A program made the position numbers and the translations under genes. From Sva-07 sp963715825 (GTDB lineage: Bacteria; Actinomycetota; Acidimicrobiia; Acidimicrobiales; Ilumatobacteraceae): DNA of 64,000 bases. The stretch is taken from the NCBI GenBank assembly GCA_963715825.1, contig CAVQSI010000004.1:62001-126000 (forward strand). The letters run 5' to 3'. Within the stretch, counting starts at the first letter, position 1, and every line of letters starts with the position of its first letter. Shown here one piece after another: positions 51,839 through 60,960 of this stretch. The notes under the pieces are model-generated. The model was not told where the DNA came from. It did no database searches and worked only from the letters and a program-made list of their open reading frames with translations.

Positions 51839-52600
51839 ATGGACATCGACGGCGTGAAGGCCATCATCATCGGTGGGGCGTCCGGGTTCGCCCGTGCGAC
51901 GGCGGAGCGCATCGCGGCCGGTGGCGGGTCGGTGGCGATCCTCGACCGGGAGGAGTCCGCCGGTGCCGAGGTTGCTGCCGAATTGGGTGGCACGTGGCAT
52001 CCGACCAATGTGCTCGACTTCGAGGGGATCGCGGTCGTGATCGACGAGGCCGTCGCCGCGCTCGGCGGGCTCGACGTCGCGGTCAACACCGCCGGCGGCG
52101 GCAAGGCGGGACGCACCCTCGGACGCTCCGGTCCCTTCGACCTCGACGACTTCCGAGCCGTGATCGATCTCAACCTGATCGGCACGTTCAACACGAACCG
52201 ACTGTGTGCAGCGCACATGGCCGACGGCGAACCGAACGACGACGGCGAGCGCGGCGTGCTGATCAACACGTCGTCGATCGCAGCGTTCGAAGGCCAGATC
52301 GGCCAGGTCGCCTACACCGCGGCGAAGGCCGGCATTGCCGGCATGACGCTGGTGATGGCACGCGACCTCGGCTCGCTCGGCATCCGGGTCAACACGATCG
52401 CCCCGAGCCTGTTCGCCACGGGCCTCACCGCCGGGGTCACCGAGGACCGAGCCGCCGACCTCACGCGGGATGCAGCGTTCCCGAAGCGCCTCGGCCGCCC
52501 CGACGAGTACGCGCGTCTCGCGATCGCCATCATCGAGAACCCGATGCTCAACGGCGACACCATCCGCCTCGACGCCGGCACCCGTTTCGCCCCCAAATAG
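51839..52600 (+). CDS. short-chain dehydrogenase/reductase (type 2 hydroxyacyl-CoA dehydrogenase-like)
   Basis: A 253-residue NAD-dependent SDR. GGASGFARATAERIAAGG is the cofactor loop, followed by NTAGGGKAG, catalytic Ser in NTSSIAAFEGQ, and the YTAAKAG pair of Tyr and Lys. It most resembles 17-beta-HSD10/3-hydroxyacyl-CoA dehydrogenase type 2. ATG at 51839 with GAAGGGAAC upstream. The stop TAG ends on the first base of family A copy 6. Confidence 0.92.
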   Translation: MDIDGVKAIIIGGASGFARATAERIAAGGGSVAILDREESAGAEVAAELGGTWHPTNVLDFEGIAVVIDEAVAALGGLDVAVNTAGGGKAGRTLGRSGPFDLDDFRAVIDLNLIGTFNTNRLCAAHMADGEPNDDGERGVLINTSSIAAFEGQIGQVAYTAAKAGIAGMTLVMARDLGSLGIRVNTIAPSLFATGLTAGVTEDRAADLTRDAAFPKRLGRPDEYARLAIAIIENPMLNGDTIRLDAGTRFAPK

Positions 52601-52655
52601 CCGTTTGCGTTGCGGTTTCGGTGACCCGGGTCACCGAAACCGCAACGCAAACGTG
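52600..52655. repeat. 56-bp palindromic repeat, copy 6 (family A), perfect 52-bp palindrome
   Basis: Bases 52602-52653 are a perfect palindrome with 26-bp arms and no loop, centred between 52627 and 52628 (core GGTGACCC-GGGTCACC). The outermost bases also match the family ends (GCCG...CGTG). It lies in the 69-bp gap between convergent SDR and nitronate monooxygenase genes. Confidence 0.85.
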
Positions 52656-52669
52656 AATTGTGGACCGGG

Positions 52670-53816
52670 TCAGTACTCGAGTTGGCCGGCGAGCGATTCG
52701 ACGGCGTCGATGAACTCGGTCACCATGTCCATCACGACCTGGCCGGCCGACTTCGGTTGGTTCATCGTGCCGACGATCTGGCCGACGAAGTAGCCGGCGA
52801 GCTTCTCGGCACCGGAGCCGTGCGTGTACGCCGCCCGGTTGATGCGGGCCTGCGCCTCGTTGGTGAGGATCGGCTGCAGCGGCATGCCGAGCGGTGCGGG
52901 CGTGTCCTCGCGGTCCCACTCCTCGGTCCAGGCCGTCTTCAGCATGCGTGCGGGCTTGCCGGTCATCGACCTCGACCGGATCGTGTCGGCCGACGTCGCG
53001 GCCAGGAACTTCTGCTTCACGACCGGGTGTGTCTCGGCCTCGTCGGTGGTCAACCACACCGACCCGCACCACACCCCCTGTGCGCCGAGCGCCATCGCGG
53101 CGGCCATCTGGCGGCCCCGTCCGATCCCTCCGGCACCGAGCACCGGGATGTCGACGGCATCGACGATCTCGGGGATCAGCACCATCGAGCCGATCTCGCC
53201 GGTGTGGCCCCCGGCCTCGGACCCCTGGGCGATGATGATGTCGACGCCGGCGGCCTGGTGCCGTTCGGCGTGCACCGGCCGCCCGGCGAGCGCTCCGATC
53301 AGGCGACCCTCCTCCTTGACCCGGTCGATGAGGAACTGCGGTGGTGGGCCGAGCGCGTTGGCGACGAACGCCGTCTTGTGCGCCGAGCGAGATCTCCAAC
53401 TGTGGTCCGGCGGCGGCCGCGCTGAACGGGGCGATGCCGCTGTGGCCTCCCGTCGAGCGGCCGGTGTTGCGCTCCTCGTCGGGCGGGAACTCGGGCACGT
53501 CGTAGCGGCGCAGGATGTCGTCCACGAACTCGCGGTGCGTGTCGGGGATCAGCGAGCGGATGTCGTCGAGCGTGTAGCCGCCACCCTCGTCACCCGCGTA
53601 CTTGGCCGGCACGATCAGGTCGACGCCGTAGGGCCGGTCACCGATCTCGTCCTCGATCCATGTCAGGTCGATCTCGAGCTGCTCGGGCGAGTGGGCGACG
53701 GCGCCGAGCACGCCGAGACCACCGGCCTTCGACACAGCGGCCACCACGTCGCGGCAGTGACTGAAGGCGAAGATCGGGAACTCGATCCCCAACATCTCGG
53801 TAGCGGCGGTCTTCAT
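52670..53816 (-). pseudogene. nitronate monooxygenase family protein, frameshifted
   Basis: FMN enzyme of the 2-nitropropane dioxygenase/NMO family. N-terminal part: TEMLGIEFPIFAFSHCRDVV. C-terminal part: AQGSEAGGHTGEIGSMVLIPE, DIPVLGAGGIGRGRQMAAAMALGA and QGVWCGSVWL, the phosphate-binding half. The frame breaks near 53379 (coding strand GGCGCACAAG): removing one base restores GAKTAFVANALGPPPQFLIDR between the halves, giving 381 residues. ATG at 53816 with AGGAGA upstream. Confidence 0.75.
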
Positions 53817-53951
53817 CGGTGTGTCTCCTGACGGCGGTCGGACCTCGTCATTGTGGCCGCTGGCTTCCCAATGCCACGAAGCCGCGATCTGGCGTAGGAT
53901 TCTCGGACCGGTATCCGCCGGTCCAAACAGAAAATCAGGAAGTGATATCTC

Positions 53952-55325
53952 ATGTCCGTGACCGACTCGACTCACACGTCCGAGCTCGCGGCAAGGGCCA
54001 AGGAAATCACCGAGCGCGAGCTGGTGACCTACTCCGAGCGAACCCAGGGATCCCAGAAGGCAACCGAGCGAGCCCGCAAGGTGCTCCCCGCCGGTGTGCC
54101 CTCCAGTTTCCAGGCGTACGACCCCCACCCGATCGTCGTCAAGCACGCCGCAGGCGCGCACATGGTCGACGTCGACGACAACGAGTACATCGACTACGAC
54201 ATGGGCTTCGGCGCACTGTTCGCCGGTCACATGCACCCCGCCGTCCGCAAGGCCGTCGAGGCGCAGTTCGATCACGGCACCCTCTACGTCACGCCGTGCG
54301 AACTCGACGCCGAGGTCGCCGAGCTGCTCGGTGAGCGCTACGGCTTCCCGATGTGGCGGCCCACCAACTCGGGCACCGAGGCCACGATGGACGCCATCCG
54401 CCTCGCCCGCGGTGTCACCAAGCGCGAGAAGCTCGTCAAGGTCGAGGGTGGCTACCACGGCCACCACGACGAGGTGATGATCTCCAACAAGCCCGCCGTC
54501 GCCGCTGCCGGTCCGGCCGATGCGCCGTACTCGATCCCCCAGTCCGGTGGCATCACCCAGGGCACGATCGACGACGTCATCGTGATCCCCTACAACGATG
54601 CTCCGGCGCTCGAGCGCGTGCTGGCCAGCGGCGAGGTCGCCTGCTTCATCGTCGAACCGGTGATGGAGAACATCGGCATCGTCCTGCCCGAGCCGGGCTA
54701 CCTCGAAGCGGTCCGCGAGATCTGCGACAAGTACGGCACCCTGTTGATCTTCGACGAGGTCAAGACCGGCCTCACCGCCGGCTTCGGTGGCGCCACCAAG
54801 CAGCTCGGTGTCACCCCCGACCTGGTCACGCTCGCCAAGTCGATCGGCGGCGGCTTCCCTGTCGGCGCGTTCGGCGGCAAGGCCGAGTACATGGACCTGA
54901 TCACCACCGGTGAGGTCCTCCACCTCGGTACCTACAACGGCAACCCGCTGGTGATGGCAGCTGCGAAGGCCACGCTCACCGAAGCGTGCACCCGCGAGAA
55001 CATCGATGCAGCGATCGCGCTCAACCATCGTCTGGTTGCCGCCTGTCAGCAGATCATCGACGACGCCGGCCTCCCCGCCCACACCGTCGCGTTCGGAGCG
55101 AAGGGCTGTGTCACCTGGTCGAAGGATCCGGTGCGCAACTACCGCGACTACAAGGCCACCGACTTCGACCTTGCGTTCGCCCAGTGGATGCACGGCATCA
55201 ACCGCGGCATCCTGCTGCCGCCGGGTCTCGACGAGCAGTGGCTGATCTCGGTGATGCACACCGAGGCCGACGCCATGCGCTACGCCGACGTGTTCGGCGA
55301 GTTCGTCGACGAACTGACCGCCTGA
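53952..55325 (+). CDS. class III aminotransferase (glutamate-1-semialdehyde aminomutase-like)
   Basis: A 457-residue PLP enzyme: ARKVLPAGVPSSFQAYDPHP, NSGTEATMDAIRLARG, GGYHGHHDEVMISNKP, LLIFDEVKTGLTAGFGG and TLAKSIGGGFPVGAFGG with the PLP Lys. It is intact, unlike the related gene at 18067. Not the haem-pathway enzyme by context: no hem genes are near. Strong upstream ribosome-binding region (AGGAAGTG); ATG at 53952. Confidence 0.88.
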   Translation: MSVTDSTHTSELAARAKEITERELVTYSERTQGSQKATERARKVLPAGVPSSFQAYDPHPIVVKHAAGAHMVDVDDNEYIDYDMGFGALFAGHMHPAVRKAVEAQFDHGTLYVTPCELDAEVAELLGERYGFPMWRPTNSGTEATMDAIRLARGVTKREKLVKVEGGYHGHHDEVMISNKPAVAAAGPADAPYSIPQSGGITQGTIDDVIVIPYNDAPALERVLASGEVACFIVEPVMENIGIVLPEPGYLEAVREICDKYGTLLIFDEVKTGLTAGFGGATKQLGVTPDLVTLAKSIGGGFPVGAFGGKAEYMDLITTGEVLHLGTYNGNPLVMAAAKATLTEACTRENIDAAIALNHRLVAACQQIIDDAGLPAHTVAFGAKGCVTWSKDPVRNYRDYKATDFDLAFAQWMHGINRGILLPPGLDEQWLISVMHTEADAMRYADVFGEFVDELTA

Positions 55326-55404
55326 ACGATCGCCGGGTCACGCCGCGGGTCCACCACGCGGTGTGATCCGGCCGACCGGCGCGCGATCGGGGAGACTGGG
55401 TGGC

Positions 55405-56358
55405 GTGGCACTGTTCTGTACCGACACGTTCCTCGACGAGTACCGCGACCGGATCGTCGACATCGCTCCCGACCTCGAGGTGATCGCGCTGCGGCCCGGC
55501 GAGGAGATCTCGTCAGCGGACATCGAGCGCATCACGATCGCGTTCTTCTCGAACGACGCCTGGCCCGATCGGGCAGCCCCGTTCTTCAAGGTGGCGATGT
55601 CGACCACCAACCTCGACTGGTTCCACTCGATGTCGGCAGGCGTCGACAGCCCGGTGTTCTCGACGTTTCTCGACCGTGGTGCTCGGCTGACCACGTCGTC
55701 GGGAGCGAGCGCGCCGCCGATCGCCGGCACCGTGATGCTCTACCTGCTGGCACTCAGCCGGAACCTGCCGGGGTGGCTGCGCGCACAGGCGGCACACGAG
55801 TGGGCGCCGGCGCCGTTCCGGGAACTCGAGGGACAGCGCATCGTGGTGGTGGGCTACGGCCCGATCGGCCAGGAGGTCGTGCGACTGGCCACTGCGTTCC
55901 GGATGGACCCGGTGGTGGTCCGCCGATCGGCCCGCGGTGACGAGCCGTGCCCGGTGCGTCCGTTGTCGGAACTCGGCGACGCGCTGAGCGAGGCTGACGC
56001 CGTGGTGGTGGCACTCCCGCTGGCCGCTGAGACCCGAGGGATCATCGACGCCACCGCGATTGCCGCGCTGCCGCCACGGGCCGTGTTCGTGAACGTCGGT
56101 CGTGGCGAGCTCGTCGATCAGGCGGCGCTGACCGATGCGCTCGCCTCGGGTCGGCTCGCGGGCGCCGGCCTCGACGTCTTCGTTCCCGAACCGCTGCCGC
56201 CCGACGATGCGCTGTGGGATCTGCCGAACGTGATCATCAGCCCGCACAACTCCGGCTCCAGCAATGGCACGACCGCACGCGTCGCCGAGATCTTCCTCGA
56301 CAACCTCGGGCGGTTCGTCCGAGGCGAGCCGATGCGCAACGAGGTCCAGCGGCCCTGA
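55405..56358 (+). CDS. D-2-hydroxyacid dehydrogenase family protein
   Basis: A 317-residue NAD-dependent dehydrogenase of the D-2-hydroxyacid group: VVGYGPIGQEVVRLAT (GxGxxG), RPLSELGDALSEADAVVVALPL, AVFVNVGRGELVDQAALTDAL and SPHNSGS with the catalytic His. GTG at 55405 preceded by GGGGAG; an ATA-like/GTG site 42 bp upstream gives an unlikely N-terminus. It follows the aminotransferase by 79 bp and might act on the same substrate after deamination. Confidence 0.85.
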   Translation: MALFCTDTFLDEYRDRIVDIAPDLEVIALRPGEEISSADIERITIAFFSNDAWPDRAAPFFKVAMSTTNLDWFHSMSAGVDSPVFSTFLDRGARLTTSSGASAPPIAGTVMLYLLALSRNLPGWLRAQAAHEWAPAPFRELEGQRIVVVGYGPIGQEVVRLATAFRMDPVVVRRSARGDEPCPVRPLSELGDALSEADAVVVALPLAAETRGIIDATAIAALPPRAVFVNVGRGELVDQAALTDALASGRLAGAGLDVFVPEPLPPDDALWDLPNVIISPHNSGSSNGTTARVAEIFLDNLGRFVRGEPMRNEVQRP

Positions 56359-56442
56359 GCGGCCGGCTCGACGAGCACGGCGAGCACCGCCACCACGGCG
56401 ACCAAGCGACGCTCACCGCCGCGGTCGGCATCGGCGTGGACC

Positions 56443-58519
56443 TCAGCCGGTGCGGCGGACCGCGAGGACGACGATGTCGTCGGGGCGTTCGGCGTTCGGG
56501 ACCCGGGTGACGAGCTCGCTCACCACGGTTGCCAACGCCGATTGACCGGTGACGATGGCCGTGTCGAGCAACCGCTGGCGGCCGGCTTCGATCGGCTCGT
56601 GGTGGTGTTCGACGAGACCATCGGTGTAGCCGATCAGGCTGTCGCCGACCGCGAGAGTGCACGTCGAGGTCGTGCGGGACGATTCGACGCCGATCGGCGG
56701 ACCTGGCTCGGCGTCGAACCAGATGGCTCGACCGTCGGCGTGCACGAGCAGCGGCGGTGGATGCCCTGCCAACGTGTAGCGCAGCGTGCCGGTCGCCAAC
56801 TCGAGGCGGGCATAGAACAACGTGCTGGCGAAGGCTTCAGGTGTGTGTCCGGCGTATTCGTCGAGACGTTCGACCACGGTCGCCGGGTCGTCGTTGGCGT
56901 GGCTCAGCCCGGTGAGGGCCGTGCGGATCTGGCTCATCGCGATGGCGGCATCGAGGTCGTGGCCGACAGCGTCGCCGACCACGATCGCCACGTCGCCGGG
57001 CCGGATCTCGACCACCTCGTACCAGTCGCCGCCGACACGCAGACCCGCTGTGCCGGCTTCGTAGCGTGCGCACACCTCGTAGCCGTCGAGGTCCGGGATC
57101 GACGTCGGCAACAGACCCGCTTGGAGTCGGCGGGCGATCTCGCGTTCGCGTTCGACCGACTCGCGCAGCGCTGCCTGCTCTCGGCGGAGTTCGGTGACCT
57201 CCACCACGACCACGCCGGCGCCGATGATGCCGATCCCGGGCGCATGCACCGGATAGAACCCCTCCTCCCAGATGCGCGTCGACGCCCGGCTGGGCGGGCG
57301 TCTCGCCGCTGATCTCGATGCCCGACAGCGACTCGCCGTCGTCGAAGACCCTTCGCAGCACCGGCACCGCTTGATCGGCGAGCTGCGGCACGACGTCGTG
57401 GATGCTGCGACCGACGTGCTCGGCGACCGAGAGCCCGTTCGTCTCGGCGAGGCGTTGGTTGACGTGGCTGAACCGGAACTCGCGGTCGATGAAGGCGAAG
57501 CCGACGGGCGCCTGCTGCAGCAGCGTGTCGAGCAGCGCGGCGAGCCGGCTGGACTCGTCGCTCACCCAGGCCCGTTGCAACGCGGCGCCACACAGGGCGA
57601 TCGCCGGTTCGACGACGTCGGGCTCGAGCACCTCGGTCGGTGTCGACCAGGCCAGGCCGATCGCTGCACGAACGCTCCCGTCGGCGACGATGACGGGATA
57701 CGCGGCCAGCGCTTGCAGTCCCAACCGCTCGGCGTCCGCGGAACCCGACGGGAACCGTCCGACGATCGTCGTCGGGTCGCCGGCGTGCACCGCGGTGCCG
57801 CCGAGCACCGCCGTGCCGAGCGGCGTGGTGTCGTCCAAAGGTGCCGTGACCCACCGTTCGGCGACGTCGCTGTCCATGTCCGAGGGCTGGAACAACTGGA
57901 GCTCGGATGCCTCCGGTGAGGCGATGGCGATGTTGCCGAAGTCCGCACCGACCGTGGGCGCGAGCGATTCGGCGATCGCATCGCAGACCTCCTCCACGGT
58001 GCGTGAGGTGGCGAGCGAGCTCGCCAGGTGGCGCAGCGCGTCGTTCTGCTGTCGCGCGGCGGCCAACTCGGCCACCAGTGCGGCCCACGACTGCTGGCTG
58101 GCGTCGGGGCGGGATGCGGCGTTGACGGTGCCGGCGATCGGGACCCCCTCGGGCACGAGGAACCGGACGGTTCCCTCGGCATCGCGCACCGGGGTGAGCT
58201 GGAAGTCGATCACGATCAGCGATCGGCCGTCGTCGCCGGCCATCACGTCGGCGTCGTACCGCACCGTGTCGCCGTCGCGCGCTCGGTCGATCGCGTCCCG
58301 GAGACGTCGCTGCGATTCGGCGGAGTGTGACCACCAGTGCGCTTCCCAGAACGGCTGCCCGACGACGTCGTCGCGGCGGATCCCGCCGGCACGCAGTGCG
58401 GTGGCGTTTGCTTCGAGCAGGATCCCGTCGGGGCTGAGGAGCCCGACGAAGTGGCTCATGTTGTCGAGCGCAGTGAGCGCCTCTTCGGGGCCGAGAAAGC
58501 CCGACGCATCGAGGGTCAC
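56443..58519 (-). pseudogene. PAS-GAF-PAS-SpoIIE (RsbU-type) phosphatase, frameshifted
   Basis: A signalling protein of ~692 residues. PAS1 lies at about 15-110 (MSHFVGLLSPDGILLEANATAL), GAF at about 145-300 (EVCDAIAESLAPTVGADFGN), PAS2 at about 310-420 (APVGFAFIDREFRFSHVNQRLAETNG) and a PP2C/SpoIIE domain at about 440-690 (LQAGLLPTSIPDLDGYEVCARYEAG, VGGDWYEVVEIRPG, GHDLDAAIAM, DSLIGYTDGLVE). The frame breaks near 57291; one extra base restores TRIWEEGFYPVHAPG. RsbU-like phosphatases release stress sigma factors. GTG at 58519. Confidence 0.75.
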
Positions 58520-58574
58520 GGCGCGACAGTAGCGCGGTTGTTCCAGGCTGCCGGCTGGCGGCATCGCCGGCGTT

Positions 58575-59135
58575 TCAGCTCGCGATGTCGACGAGGTGCG
58601 CCTCGATACCGAGCGCCCGCGCCGCCTCGACGTTGCACGGCGAGTCGTCGAAGTACACGGCGTTGTGACGCGCCTGGAGTGCGGCAAAGGCGCGCGGTGA
58701 CGGTTTGGCGGCGCCCAGGGCATCGGACACGAGGATCCGTTCGAAGCGGTCGGCCACACCAAACCGCTCCAGGCGTGGCATCAGCCATGCCGAACGATGG
58801 TTCGACAGCAACCACATCGGGCCGTCGTACCGCATGACGAAGTGGAACCACGGCCCGGGCCGATACCGGGCTTCGAGGTCGGCGCGCAGTTCGACAGCGT
58901 CGAGGCCGGGAGCGATCGCCTCCCACATCTCCTGCTCGGTGATCGATCCCTCCCAGAACGGTCGCCGCCACCGGGCCCGCCACCGGCGCAGCAGCTCGTC
59001 GCCGCCGACCAGGGTTCGGTCGCCGACGTCGCGCAGGAACCCGGGAAGGGGATTGTTGATGACGACGCCGTGCACGTCGAGGACGACGACACCGCCGTCG
59101 GGGAGCGTCTGCAGATCGGGCCCAGCGATCGTCAT
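58575..59135 (-). CDS. HAD family hydrolase (YihX-like)
   Basis: A 186-residue HAD phosphatase: motif I VVVLDVHGVVIN (the second Asp of DxD replaced by His, as in some YihX-like members that have Gly), motif II MWLLSNHRSAWL, motif III GAAKPSPRAF and motif IV VYFDDSPCNVEAA. It overlaps the kinase-like gene by 4 bp (ATGA), so a kinase and a phosphatase are co-translated. ATG at 59135. Confidence 0.85.
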   Translation of the reverse strand: MTIAGPDLQTLPDGGVVVLDVHGVVINNPLPGFLRDVGDRTLVGGDELLRRWRARWRRPFWEGSITEQEMWEAIAPGLDAVELRADLEARYRPGPWFHFVMRYDGPMWLLSNHRSAWLMPRLERFGVADRFERILVSDALGAAKPSPRAFAALQARHNAVYFDDSPCNVEAARALGIEAHLVDIAS

Positions 59136-60091
59136 GGCGGACCTGGTCGCTCGTGGTCGAGTCGTCGCACGATCTCGTCGACGATGTCCTGGGTCAGGTC
59201 GCCGGCCTCGCCCCCGTCGATGGTGGAAACGCCGGTCGCCTCGGCCTCGCGGTGCAGCCGCTGCTGGATCATGCGGACACGTTCGAACCCCGCGAGGTGG
59301 CGGTCGCCGCGTCGGTGCGGTTCGCTGGTCGTTCGTCGACGCAGCAGGTCGGCGTGTCGATCGGCGGCGTCTTGCACGATCAGCCGTTCGATCACGATCG
59401 GTGCGCCCGGGTGGTCGCGCAGGGCGCGTGTCGTCGCGCCGGGCAGAGCGTGGACACCTTCGATGATGACCGATCGATGCTCGTCGGCGAGCCGATCGGC
59501 GACGGCGACGGCTGCGGCTCCGACCGCGTTGCACTGGCGATCGAAGCCGCTGAAGGGGTCCGCAGCGTCGGGGTCGACCACCTCGAACGTCGAGCGGTGC
59601 AGTTCGGGCAGGACGTTGGCCGGCACGACGGTCCGCAACACGTCGCGAATCGTGTCGGTGGTGACCACGCGCGGGATGTTGAGACGCACCGCCAGCCGGG
59701 TCGCAAGCGTGCTCTTGCCGGTTCCCGGGGCCCCGCCGAGCACGATCGCGATCGGGCGACCCGATCGTTTCGCCCGTCGCCACGCCGTCCACCGATCGGC
59801 GATGTCCGCGTCGTCGGCCTCGGTGAGCAACAGGTCGTGGGTCAACGTGACGAGCTGCTCCGCGTCGAGGTCGCACACACCGCGGGCACGCAGGTGCCGC
59901 TGCACGAGCGATGCGAGTCGGTACGCCTCCTCGGTCGGAACGCCGGTCGCGAGCAAGCTCGTCGCCATGATCCCGCGCGAGAACGGCAACCGGTTGTTCG
60001 CCCGGTCGAGCACCGTGATGGCAGGCTCGTCCGCTGACGGCAGCGGCGGACGCGATGTGTCCGGCACATCGTGGACGCCGTTGGTGGGCAC
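59132..60091 (-). CDS. ATP-cone plus P-loop kinase, 2-phosphoglycerate-kinase-like
   Basis: A 319-residue protein. An ATP-cone occupies about residues 24-92 (ITVLDRANNRLPFSRGIMATSLLATG), followed by a P-loop kinase domain (LGGAPGTGKSTLATRLA, P-loop 119-128). The order and motifs match archaeal 2-phosphoglycerate kinase, which makes 2,3-bisphosphoglycerate. RVVTTDTIRDVLRT and SVIIEGVHALPG resemble that enzyme. The actual substrate here is unproven. GTG at 60091, 2 bp after the sigma factor stop; overlaps the HAD gene by 4 bp. Confidence 0.75.
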   Translation of the reverse strand: MPTNGVHDVPDTSRPPLPSADEPAITVLDRANNRLPFSRGIMATSLLATGVPTEEAYRLASLVQRHLRARGVCDLDAEQLVTLTHDLLLTEADDADIADRWTAWRRAKRSGRPIAIVLGGAPGTGKSTLATRLAVRLNIPRVVTTDTIRDVLRTVVPANVLPELHRSTFEVVDPDAADPFSGFDRQCNAVGAAAVAVADRLADEHRSVIIEGVHALPGATTRALRDHPGAPIVIERLIVQDAADRHADLLRRRTTSEPHRRGDRHLAGFERVRMIQQRLHREAEATGVSTIDGGEAGDLTQDIVDEIVRRLDHERPGPP

Positions 60092-60093
60092 GT

Positions 60094-60954
60094 TCAGGCG
60101 GCGATGGGTTCGGCGTGGGTGCGCAGCTTCGCGATCGCCCGCTCGACGCGTCGGCGCACGGCCTGCGGGGTGACCCCCAGTTGTTGGGCGATCACTGCGA
60201 ACGTCGCCGGCTCCTGCCCGCGCAGGCCGAAGCGAGCAGCGACCGCGAAGGCGCTGCGGTCGTCGAGATGGTCGAGCAGCGCATCGATCTGCTCGCAGGC
60301 GACGAGGCGCTCGGCGGCCTCGTCGGGGCCCTCGTCGTCGCTGGCCACGAGCGTGCCGAGCGTGTCGGGCCCGTCGCCGATGGGTCGGTCCATCGACTCG
60401 AGCTGGCTGAGCATGTCGATCATCGCGAGCTCGTCGTCCAGACGGGCCCCGGACGCCGTGGACGCGGCGACGGCCGTGCGCAGCTCGCGGGTGCGGTGCC
60501 CTGGGATGCGGATGGTGGTCGCCGACGCTTCGAGTCCGCGCTGAATCGACTGACGGATCCACCACGTGGCGTAGGTCGAGAACTTGTAGCCGCGTCGCCA
60601 GTCATACTTCTCCACGGCCTTTTCGAGACCGATCATGCCGTCTTGCACGATGTCCTCACGGTCGAGATGCACGGGCACGCTGAATCGGTTGGCGATGCTC
60701 TGTACGAGACGGACGTTCGCTTCGATGAAATGGTGCCGGGCCCGCTCACCCTCGGCGATGAGCGCCGGATCGCCGTCGCTGGCGGTGCCGGCGGCGAGTC
60801 GGAGCCGAGCAGCCCGGCCCGCTTCGATCGCCTGGGCGAGCCATCGTTCGTCGGCGGCGCTGAGCAGCGCGCGGTGGTCGTGACGAACCCGTCGGGTCGA
60901 GGACCGCTGACCGGCGGGAACGTGGGCCTGTGCGGGGGTGTCGTAACGAGGCAT
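60094..60954 (-). CDS. RNA polymerase sigma-70 family sigma factor
   Basis: A 286-residue sigma factor of the RpoD/SigB-like (group 2-3) type. Region 2 lies at about 70-142 (HFIEANVRLVQSIANRF, EDIVQDGMIGLEKAVEKYDWRRGYKFSTYATWWIRQSIQ), with region 3 after it. Region 4 lies at about 225-280 (FAVAARFGLRGQEPATFAVIAQQLGVTPQAVRRRVERAIAKLR). It lacks the long acidic N-terminus of the main sigma factor, so it is an alternative sigma. ATG at 60954 without a ribosome-binding site; a promoter ends right before it. Confidence 0.9.
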   Translation of the reverse strand: MPRYDTPAQAHVPAGQRSSTRRVRHDHRALLSAADERWLAQAIEAGRAARLRLAAGTASDGDPALIAEGERARHHFIEANVRLVQSIANRFSVPVHLDREDIVQDGMIGLEKAVEKYDWRRGYKFSTYATWWIRQSIQRGLEASATTIRIPGHRTRELRTAVAASTASGARLDDELAMIDMLSQLESMDRPIGDGPDTLGTLVASDDEGPDEAAERLVACEQIDALLDHLDDRSAFAVAARFGLRGQEPATFAVIAQQLGVTPQAVRRRVERAIAKLRTHAEPIAA

Positions 60955-60960
60955 GGACTG

